From Ruminococcus flavefaciens (lineage in GTDB: Bacteria > Bacillota > Clostridia > Oscillospirales > Ruminococcaceae), in contig CADBQF010000093.1 in NCBI GenBank assembly GCA_902796705.1, positions 1 to 11,391 of the forward strand: a stretch of 11,391 nucleotides of DNA, given 5' to 3'. Every line of letters starts with the position of its first letter. Position 1 is the first letter of the stretch. The notes under the pieces are model-generated. The model saw nothing but the letters and a program-made list of their open reading frames with translations, was not told where the DNA came from and searched no databases. Positions 1-4,977 of the stretch are shown piece by piece. The position numbers and the translations under genes were made by a program.

Positions 1-48
1 GGACGCTCACGATAGCTATCGTTTAAGGCAAGACTTGCCAGAGCGTCC
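1..48. repeat. Cloverleaf-like nested inverted repeat
   Basis: An outer inverted repeat (GGACGCTC at 1-8, GAGCGTCC at 41-48) encloses two smaller ones: the perfect 14-bp palindrome ACGATAGCTATCGT (9-22) and GGCAA-GAC-TTGCC (27-39). As RNA or single-stranded DNA this would fold as a three-way junction with two short arms. It lies beyond the 3' end of the minus-strand gene. The window starts at base 1, so the outer stem may continue to the left. I do not recognise the family. It could be a dispersed palindromic repeat or a structured RNA element. The structure is read directly; any function is unknown. Confidence 0.6.
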
Positions 49-88
49 CGTCAGGGGAAATTTTACGCTGAAAGTTTTAGGAAAGGAG

Positions 89-127
89 TTTGAGGGAGAA
101 CCCTTTTTCAAAAGGGTTTCCCTCAAA
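89..127. repeat. Long hairpin, possible terminator or dispersed repeat
   Basis: GAGGGA-g-AACCCTTTT (92-107) pairs with AAAAGGGTTTCCCTC (110-124). This gives about 15 bp with one bulged G and almost no loop, extended by TTT/AAA at 89-91 and 125-127. It lies about 47 bp past the stop codon of the minus-strand gene (174-1088), so it could end that transcript. Each arm also contains a mini-hairpin of the form GGG-loop-CCC followed by T residues, which would suit termination on either strand. There is no T-tract directly outside the full stem, so a dispersed intergenic repeat is an equally good reading. Confidence 0.55.
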
Positions 128-173
128 AAACGTAGCACTACCCTGTCAGCAGAGGGCTTGAACGGTGTAAGTA

Positions 174-1088
174 TCAGAGGAAGAGGCGGTTGTCGAGGTC
201 GAAGATCGAGCCTGATGCGATATCCCAGACTTTGCCGTCGGCGTAGACGGGAGCGAGGTACCAGTCGCCTTCCTTGAATTTAACGACGTAGAGGGTGATT
301 CGGGCGGAAGCGGAGTCGTTGTCGCCTTTGAGGGTTATTTTGACGTTGACTTTTTTGCCTTTTTTGACTTCAACGCCGTAGAGGTCGTAGACTTCCTGTA
401 TCTTGCTGAGGTCAGAGCCGTCAGCGTCGGATTTGCTGAGTATCTCGCATGACCATTTTGAATTCGGGCCGAAGAACCGGTCTTCGAGAGTCTGCTTTTT
501 GGTGGCGAGTTCCTGAGTGAGTCTTTCGTTGTTTGCGTCACGGTTGATGATATACTTCTCGTCCTTTTCTTCGAGGAGCTTTTCCCATTCCGGAGGGTAG
601 CAGGAGTGGAAATAGAGGTCATAGTCAACGTTCGTGAAAGCCTTCATGAGGTTGTTGATCGGCTTGTCATATCCGAGGTCGAGGTTCCTGATGATAGCGA
701 AAGCCGCCGCACCTGCTATACCGAGTATCATGAGGACGATCATGAGGATAAGGATAAATTTCGATTTTTTCAGTGAAGCGTCCTGAGAGATATCACCGCC
801 GGCATTGAGGTAGACATACGGAGCGTCGCTGTCGTTTTCAGAGCCTTTGGAGTTTTGCTGCGGTGCAGGCTGAGGGGGATTTCCTCCGCCGAAAGGATTT
901 CCGGTGATATACGGGCTTTGCTGGGGCATACCGCCGGGCATCTGAGAGCCGTAATAATCCATCTGGGTGGTCTGTTGTCCGGGGTAGTTCATAGTTGATC
1001 TTGCCCTGTTCATAGCGTTCTGAGCTCCTGCACACCGGCATACAGAATTCGGGGGTATCTGATTGTTACAGAACGGACAGATAGGCAT
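174..1088 (-). CDS. Zinc-ribbon, single-TM membrane protein with extracytoplasmic domain
   Basis: 304 residues. The N-terminus has a zinc-ribbon-like cysteine set (CPFC at residues 4-7, CRC at 17-19). Next comes a Gly/Pro/Gln/Met-rich linker to about residue 95, then one hydrophobic helix at about 111-133 preceded by KKSK. The rest (134-304) is a soluble alpha+beta domain, probably outside the cell by the positive-inside rule, with two cysteines (about 163 and 214) that might form a disulfide. Such zinc-ribbon/TM proteins are common in Clostridia. The C-terminal domain is of the general NTF2/DUF4878-like size, but I cannot place it in a family. Start choice: the upstream in-frame GTG at 1097 lies inside the Shine-Dalgarno AAGGAG (1102-1097), so the ATG at 1088, 8 nt downstream, is preferred. 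No function is assigned. Confidence 0.85.
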   Translation of the reverse strand: MPICPFCNNQIPPNSVCRCAGAQNAMNRARSTMNYPGQQTTQMDYYGSQMPGGMPQQSPYITGNPFGGGNPPQPAPQQNSKGSENDSDAPYVYLNAGGDISQDASLKKSKFILILMIVLMILGIAGAAAFAIIRNLDLGYDKPINNLMKAFTNVDYDLYFHSCYPPEWEKLLEEKDEKYIINRDANNERLTQELATKKQTLEDRFFGPNSKWSCEILSKSDADGSDLSKIQEVYDLYGVEVKKGKKVNVKITLKGDNDSASARITLYVVKFKEGDWYLAPVYADGKVWDIASGSIFDLDNRLFL

Positions 1089-1104
1089 AAAAATCACTCC
1101 TTAG

Positions 1105-1121
1105 AAAATATAAATATCAGG
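1105..1121 (+). repeat. 17-nt direct repeat, copy 1
   Basis: AAAATATAAATATCAGG occurs here and again, identically, at 1380-1396. This copy lies just upstream of the ribosome binding site of the minus-strand zinc-ribbon gene, within its probable 5' leader. It contains the octamer AATATCAG. Function unknown; a shared protein-binding site is one possibility. Confidence 0.7.
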
Positions 1122-1196
1122 ATTGTTTAGTTTGAACAATAATAAATGCTATTTGATGTATATAATGCTGAAATTGCACATTGATATCATATATAG

Positions 1197-1225
1197 ATTA
1201 TACCACTACATTCATAAAAAGTCAA
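1197..1225 (-). promoter_or_regulatory. Promoter of the zinc-ribbon membrane protein gene
   Basis: Read on the minus strand, TTGACT (1225-1220) and a perfect TATAAT (1202-1197) are separated by 17 nt, a near-consensus sigma-A promoter. Transcription would start near 1190 and give a leader of about 100 nt before the ATG at 1088. AATATCA (1232-1226 on the minus strand) directly abuts the -35 box, as a matching motif does at the feo promoter. Confidence 0.75.
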
Positions 1226-1379
1226 TGATATTTCAATTATTAAAAATGTAGAAATAAGCCTGCATTTTTTGTGCGTGTTAAAACGACTGAAACACCGGAA
1301 TATCGGAAATATATTTGACAAAACAGCATAATTTACATTTTTGATAATCGTGGAATATATAAAACAGTTGAATCGCCAA

Positions 1380-1396
1380 AAAATATAAATATCAGG
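1380..1396 (+). repeat. 17-nt direct repeat, copy 2
   Basis: This is identical to 1105-1121. It lies just upstream of the feo -35 box. Its AATATCAG (1388-1395) is followed by a second AATATCAG at 1398-1405, so the two octamers repeat with a 10-bp period, one helical turn, and end directly against the TTGACA box at 1406. That is the geometry of a tandem activator or repressor site, but no regulator is identified. Confidence 0.65.
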
Positions 1397-1405
1397 CAAT
1401 ATCAG

Positions 1406-1434
1406 TTGACAAAACAATATGGTTAGTGTATAAT
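1406..1434 (+). promoter_or_regulatory. feo operon promoter
   Basis: A perfect TTGACA (1406-1411), a 17-nt spacer and a perfect TATAAT (1429-1434) make a full-consensus sigma-A promoter. Transcription would start near 1441 and give a leader of about 54 nt to the feoA ATG at 1495. A promoter this strong normally needs a repressor to be conditional, which fits iron-controlled expression. Confidence 0.85.
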
Positions 1435-1441
1435 AACTATA
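1418..1441. promoter_or_regulatory. Candidate operator over the feo -10 box
   Basis: A 24-bp imperfect dyad has outer arms TATGGTTA and TAACTATA, with 9 of 12 position pairs complementary. It covers the -10 hexamer and the likely start site, where a bound protein would block transcription. The GGTTA/TAAC half-sites faintly resemble DtxR/IdeR-type metal-regulator boxes more than a Fur box. The dyad is visible in the sequence; assignment to a regulator family is inference. Confidence 0.4.
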
Positions 1442-1481
1442 GTAGGATAATTAATAATTCCGTCGAAAGGACGTTAATATC

Positions 1482-1487
1482 AGGAGG
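1482..1487 (+). promoter_or_regulatory. Ribosome binding site fixing the first feoA start
   Basis: AGGAGG lies 7 nt before the ATG at 1495. The longer in-frame reading from a GTG at 1426 would begin inside the promoter, upstream of the expected transcript start, so this site decides the start. An AATATCAG octamer (1476-1483) overlaps its first bases. Confidence 0.85.
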
Positions 1488-1494
1488 GATCGGT

Positions 1495-1704
1495 ATGCCA
1501 TTAACATTTGCATCTGTGGGAGAAAAACATACTATCGTCAAGGTAGGAGGAACTCCGGAAGTAAAAAAACATCTCGAAAATCTTGGATTCGTAGCTGGCG
1601 GAGAAGTTTCTGTCGTCAATACGGTAGGCGGCAACCTCATTGTCAATGTCAAAGAGGCAAGAGTTGCTATCAGCCGTGAAATGGCACAGAAGATCGTTAT
1701 CTGA
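1495..1704 (+). CDS. feoA: FeoA-type protein, first copy (divergent Clostridia form)
   Basis: A 69-residue single FeoA domain: a small SH3-like beta-barrel acting in the cytoplasm with the iron transporter FeoB. The pattern is typical of the first of two tandem FeoA proteins in Clostridia: an N-terminal strand (TFASVGE), the helix LENLGF near residue 30, then GNLIVNV followed by RVAIS near the C-terminus. It lacks the APLGDP-type motif of the classical form in the next gene, so the two probably do different jobs. It is first in the feo operon. The stop codon TGA (1702-1704) overlaps the Shine-Dalgarno region of the second feoA, giving tight coupling. The start is set by AGGAGG 7 nt upstream. 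Family assignment is firm; the exact role of this subtype is not known from sequence. Confidence 0.9.
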   Translation: MPLTFASVGEKHTIVKVGGTPEVKKHLENLGFVAGGEVSVVNTVGGNLIVNVKEARVAISREMAQKIVI

Positions 1705-1715
1705 GGAGGAAGAAT

Positions 1716-1934
1716 ATGAATCTTAAAGAAGTCGCAATAGGTGATACAGTCAAGGTGAAGAAGCTTTCAGGCGAGGGTGCTGTTAAACGCCGCATCATGG
1801 ACATGGGCATAACAAAGGGCGTTTCAGTTACAGTCCGCAAAGTCGCACCTCTCGGTGATCCTATCGAGGTAACAGTAAGAGGATATGAGCTTTCTATCCG
1901 CAAAGAGGACGCAGAGAAGATCGAAGTCGAATAA
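1716..1934 (+). CDS. feoA: FeoA-type protein, second copy (classical form)
   Basis: A 72-residue FeoA domain in the classical pattern: basic and hydrophobic N-terminal strands, the helix VKRRIMDMGI (about 23-33), then APLGDPIEV (about 44-52), and a final strand YELSIRKEDAEKI. FeoA proteins bind the cytoplasmic side of FeoB and are needed for Fe(II) uptake, probably by modulating its GTPase. The gene starts 11 nt after the first feoA stop, with GAGGAGG just upstream. It is separated from feoB by about 119 nt containing a small hairpin. Assignment is from length, motif and position next to feoB. Confidence 0.93.
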   Translation: MNLKEVAIGDTVKVKKLSGEGAVKRRIMDMGITKGVSVTVRKVAPLGDPIEVTVRGYELSIRKEDAEKIEVE

Positions 1935-1940
1935 TGACTG

Positions 1941-1958
1941 GCTGCCTTTACAGGCAGC
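1941..1958 (+). other. Hairpin between feoA and feoB
   Basis: GCTGCCT (1941-1947) pairs with AGGCAGC (1952-1958) around a TTAC loop, 7 bp perfect, starting 6 nt after the feoA stop. Only a weak T-rich run follows, so it is not a strong terminator. It may protect the 3' end of a processed feoA-feoA message or tune feoB expression relative to feoA. Confidence 0.5.
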
Positions 1959-2053
1959 AATGATTTGATATTGCGTTAGTTATGTATAACATTTAAGTGT
2001 GCAGTCTCCGCAAGCTCAAAACGGACTCTGCAAGAAAGAGAGGCATTTTTGCA

Positions 2054-4567
2054 ATGGGTATAAGGATCGCTCTCGCAGGAAACCCTAACTGCGGAAAGAC
2101 CACCCTTTTCAATGCACTGACAGGCTCGAATCAGTTCGTAGGCAACTGGCCGGGCGTTACAGTCGAGAAAAAGGGCGGTAAACTCAAAAAACATGATGAT
2201 GTGGAGATAACAGACCTTCCGGGTATATATTCTCTATCTCCGTATACGCTCGAAGAAGTAGTTGCACGTAATTATCTCATCGGTGAAAGACCTGATGCGA
2301 TACTCAATATCATCGACGGCACTAACCTCGAACGTAACCTCTATCTCACAACTCAGCTCACAGAACTCGGTATCCCGGTAGTATGTGCTGTAAATATGAT
2401 GGACGTTGTCCGCAAGAACGGCGACAAGATCAACTTTGAGCAGCTCTCTAAAGTCCTCGGCTGCAAGGTCATGGAGATATCCGCTCTGAAAAATGAGGGT
2501 ATCATGGAAGCTGCCGATGCTGCTATCGAAGCTGCAAAGAGCGGCAAGACGATCCCGCAGCATACTTTCTCCGGCCCTGTTGAACACTGTCTTGCTCATA
2601 TCGAGGAAGCTGCTGTCCACGACCTTCCGGAAGAGCAGCAGAGATGGTACGCTGTAAAGATCTTCGAGCGTGATGAAAAGGCTCTCGAACAGCTCAAACT
2701 CCCGGAAGAGACAATGAAGCACATCGAGCAGGATATCGCCGCTGTTGAAAAGGAAATGGACGACGATGCAGAATCTATCATCACAAATGAGAGATATACA
2801 TACATCACAAGCATCATCGATAAATGTCTCAAGAAGAAAAACGCAGGTGCTTTATCCACATCTGACAAGATAGACAAGATCGTTACGAACCGCTGGCTCG
2901 GACTTCCGATATTCGCAGTCATCATGTTCCTCGTTTACTGGATAGCAATGGTAGGCGTTGGTGCTGCATCGACTGACTGGGCAAACGACGGACTTTTCGG
3001 TGACGGCTGGCATCTCTTCGGAATGGGTTCAAAGCAGACAGAAGAAGCAGAAGAGGAATTCGGCGATACTTCCGCTATCCTCGACGGCTTTATCGCAAAG
3101 GCAGCAGAGGACGGCTTCGATACGGCTGCTGCTGAAGAAGCTATCGATACAGAAGCTGACGACTTCGATGCTGCTGTTGCAGTAAGTGAACTCAACGCTC
3201 TCATGGAGAACTACAGCGATGATGCTGCTGAGTTCGGATTTGAGCTTGAAGATGAAGAAACTCTCGAAGTAACAGACGAGACAGCAACTATCGCTGACGC
3301 TAAAGAAGCTATCTCGCTCTTTGAAAAATATGAAGGCGGAGTTGATCCGGCTAACTACGGTACATGGGTACCCGGCGTTCCGGTACTCATCGAGAAACTC
3401 CTCGGAGACAACTGCCCTGACTGGCTGCATGGTCTTATCATAGACGGTATCGTTGCCGGTGTAGGTGCTGTACTCGGATTTGTACCGCAGATGCTCGTAC
3501 TCTTCCTCCTCCTTGCATTCCTTGAATCATGCGGATACATGGCAAGGATCGCATTCGTAATGGACAGGATCTTCCGCAAGTTCGGTCTTTCCGGTAAGTC
3601 TTTCATCCCGATCCTCGTCGGAACAGGATGCGGTATCCCCGGTATCATGGCTTCACGTACTATCGAAAACGAGCGTGACCGCCGTATGACTATCATGACA
3701 ACAACATTTATCCCCTGCGGTGCAAAGATGCCTTTCATCGCAATGGTAGCCGGAGCAATATTCGGCGGTTCATCACTCGTAGCAGTATCAGCATACTTCA
3801 TCGGTATGGCATCTATCATCATCTCAGGAATTATCCTGAAGAAGACAAAGATGTTCGCAGGCGATCCGGCACCTTTCGTAATGGAGCTTCCTGCATACCA
3901 TATGCCTACTATCGGAAATCTTCTCCGTTCAATGTGGGAGAGAGGCTGGTCATTCATCAAGAAGGCCGGTACTATAATCCTTCTCTCAACTATCGTTGTA
4001 TGGTTCCTCTCATTCTTCGGAACAGTTGACGGTTCATTCAGAATGCTCGAAGAAGACGAGCTTGACCACAGTATCCTCGCAGTTATCGGAAAGGGCATCG
4101 CATGGATATTCATACCTCTTGGCTGGGGCAACTGGCAGGCTGCTGTTGCATCTATCACAGGTCTTGTTGCCAAGGAGAATATCGTTGGTACAATGGGTAT
4201 CCTCTACGGTGCAGGCGACGGAACAGTTTACCAGACACTTGCAGCTAAGTTCACAGCAGTAACAGGCTTCTCATTCCTCGTGTTCAACCTCCTCTGTGCT
4301 CCCTGCTTCGCAGCTATCGGTGCTATGAAGAGAGAGATGAACAACGCTAAGTGGACATGGTTCGCTATCGGCTATCAGTGCGGATTTGCTTACCTTGTAG
4401 CATTCGTTATAAACCAGCTCGGAACACTCTTCAGCGGCAAGACATCAGCTCTCGGCATCGTTGGAGCAGTTATCGCAGCAGCAATAATCGTATTTGCTGT
4501 ATATATGCTCGTAAGACCTTATAAGGAAGCAACAAAGCTCACAAAGACTGTAAAAGTCACAAAGTAA
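2054..4567 (+). CDS. feoB: Ferrous iron transporter B with acidic insertion
   Basis: An 837-residue inner-membrane Fe(II) transporter. The cytoplasmic N-terminal G domain has all its motifs: GNPNCGKT (9-16), the GVTVE switch region, DLPG (54-57), NMMD (114-117) and SALKNEG (143-149). A helical region follows to about 275, then the membrane domain from about 285. Conserved gate motifs are GTGCGIPG (Cys526) and FIPCGAKMP (Cys555), with CAPC (748-751) near the C-terminus. E. coli FeoB is about 773 residues. The extra length here is mainly an acidic segment at about 326-436 after the first TM helix (about 35 Asp/Glu against 4 Lys), probably outside the membrane. Start: the upstream GTG at 1997 adds 19 residues unlike FeoB, whereas ATG 2054 gives the family N-terminus, with AGAGAGG about 10 nt upstream. 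Codon use (many ATC, CTC, GCT) suggests high expression. Confidence 0.96.
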   Translation: MGIRIALAGNPNCGKTTLFNALTGSNQFVGNWPGVTVEKKGGKLKKHDDVEITDLPGIYSLSPYTLEEVVARNYLIGERPDAILNIIDGTNLERNLYLTTQLTELGIPVVCAVNMMDVVRKNGDKINFEQLSKVLGCKVMEISALKNEGIMEAADAAIEAAKSGKTIPQHTFSGPVEHCLAHIEEAAVHDLPEEQQRWYAVKIFERDEKALEQLKLPEETMKHIEQDIAAVEKEMDDDAESIITNERYTYITSIIDKCLKKKNAGALSTSDKIDKIVTNRWLGLPIFAVIMFLVYWIAMVGVGAASTDWANDGLFGDGWHLFGMGSKQTEEAEEEFGDTSAILDGFIAKAAEDGFDTAAAEEAIDTEADDFDAAVAVSELNALMENYSDDAAEFGFELEDEETLEVTDETATIADAKEAISLFEKYEGGVDPANYGTWVPGVPVLIEKLLGDNCPDWLHGLIIDGIVAGVGAVLGFVPQMLVLFLLLAFLESCGYMARIAFVMDRIFRKFGLSGKSFIPILVGTGCGIPGIMASRTIENERDRRMTIMTTTFIPCGAKMPFIAMVAGAIFGGSSLVAVSAYFIGMASIIISGIILKKTKMFAGDPAPFVMELPAYHMPTIGNLLRSMWERGWSFIKKAGTIILLSTIVVWFLSFFGTVDGSFRMLEEDELDHSILAVIGKGIAWIFIPLGWGNWQAAVASITGLVAKENIVGTMGILYGAGDGTVYQTLAAKFTAVTGFSFLVFNLLCAPCFAAIGAMKREMNNAKWTWFAIGYQCGFAYLVAFVINQLGTLFSGKTSALGIVGAVIAAAIIVFAVYMLVRPYKEATKLTKTVKVTK

Positions 4568-4582
4568 AAGGAGTTGGTACAT

Positions 4583-4735
4583 ATGAGGTGGGTGATCGTG
4601 CTTATCGTTCTTATCGCTGTCGTTGGTTTGATAATATATTCGATGATACGTGACAAGAAACAGGGAAGATCATCTTGCAGCCACGGCTGTCAGAACTGTG
4701 CGATGCACGGACAGTGCCATAAAGGTGCAAAGTAA
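4583..4735 (+). CDS. FeoB-associated Cys-rich membrane protein
   Basis: A 50-residue small protein. Residues 2-22 form one hydrophobic helix (MRWVIVLIVLIAVVG...). A basic stretch (RDKKQGR) follows, then a Cys/His-rich tail of the form CSHGCQNCAMHGQC (four cysteines at about 32, 36, 39 and 45). This matches the FeoB-associated Cys-rich membrane protein family, found next to feoB in many Firmicutes. Its role is unproven, with metal handling at the transporter a reasonable guess. The gene starts 15 nt after the feoB stop, with AAGGAG (4568-4573) 9 nt before the ATG, and is the last gene before the operon terminator. Confidence 0.92.
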   Translation: MRWVIVLIVLIAVVGLIIYSMIRDKKQGRSSCSHGCQNCAMHGQCHKGAK

Positions 4736-4810
4736 CTCTGATCTCATAGTGCTGCCTGAAATGACAGGTGTATTCTTAAAGATATCTTCTTAAACCAAAT
4801 ACTTATGAAT

Positions 4811-4837
4811 GGACTGCTCCGGCAGTCCTTTCTTTTT
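4811..4837 (+). terminator. Intrinsic terminator of the feo operon
   Basis: GGACTGC (4811-4817) pairs perfectly with GCAGTCC (4822-4828) around the stable tetraloop TCCG and is followed by TTTCTTTTT (4829-4837). It lies 75 nt after the last feo gene and separates that operon from the promoter at 4919. Confidence 0.92.
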
Positions 4838-4909
4838 ATCCACAGAAGTCTGCTGCCGGCAGTTTTCCTTGCGTGGTATAAAATAATATTTGAATTTTAA
4901 AATATTTCG

Positions 4910-4923
4910 TTCAATATATTGAA
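4910..4923. promoter_or_regulatory. Palindrome over the -35 box, candidate operator
   Basis: TTCAATATATTGAA is a perfect 14-bp palindrome whose right arm includes most of the -35 hexamer (4919-4924). A dimeric regulator bound here would compete with RNA polymerase. The surroundings are very AT-rich, so chance is possible. Confidence 0.35.
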
Positions 4924-4947
4924 ATTTGAAAAAAATAATGCTATAAT
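4919..4947 (+). promoter_or_regulatory. Promoter of the TPR-like/HSP90-like operon
   Basis: TTGAAA (4919-4924), a 17-nt spacer and a perfect TATAAT (4942-4947) form a good sigma-A promoter. The expected start near 4954 leaves a short leader of about 24 nt before the ATG at 4978. No heat-shock element such as a CIRCE-type inverted repeat is present, so this HSP90-like gene is not obviously under HrcA control. Confidence 0.8.
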
Positions 4948-4977
4948 AATGTATATCATTTGTTTGGGAGGCGAAAT

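Larger units (their letters stand above)
1089..1494. other. Divergent AT-rich intergenic regulatory region
   Basis: About 400 bp without a gene separate the zinc-ribbon gene from feoA. The region holds a sigma-A-like promoter for each direction, a 17-nt direct repeat, several AATATCAG octamers and an imperfect dyad over the feo -10 box, each listed separately. The stretch from about 1233 to 1375 is plain AT-rich sequence in which I see no gene or RNA. It does contain a second copy of TTGACAAAACA (1315-1325), which matches the start of the feo promoter at 1406-1416. Confidence 0.75.

Noticed and set aside
35..277. Plus-strand 80-codon reading frame at the window start
   Set aside because: It runs through the cloverleaf and the long hairpin and into the antisense of the zinc-ribbon gene. 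Its product is Arg-rich and has no credible ribosome site.
1315..1348. A TTGACA (1315-1320) followed by GATAAT (1343-1348) as a second feo promoter
   Set aside because: The spacer is 22 nt, too long for sigma-A, and no good -10 lies at 16-18 nt. The promoter at 1406-1434 is perfect.
1187..1417. Minus-strand 76-codon reading frame in the divergent gap
   Set aside because: It spans both promoters, has no Shine-Dalgarno site, and its composition follows from AT-rich intergenic DNA.
1445..1461. GATAAT/ATAAT repeats just after the feo start site as a Fur box
   Set aside because: The second half matches the Fur 7-1-7 pattern at only about 3 of 7 positions, and the region is AT-rich, so a match this weak is expected by chance.
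3355..4173. Long minus-strand reading frame (272 codons) opposite feoB
   Set aside because: It lies wholly inside feoB, has no ribosome site or family likeness, and is a by-product of biased feoB codon use. The same applies to minus-strand frames at 4897-5757 and 7386-7964.
4853..4862. CTGCCGGCAG palindrome followed by TTTT as a second terminator
   Set aside because: The palindrome has no room for a loop once folded and the T-run is short. The terminator at 4811-4837 explains the boundary.
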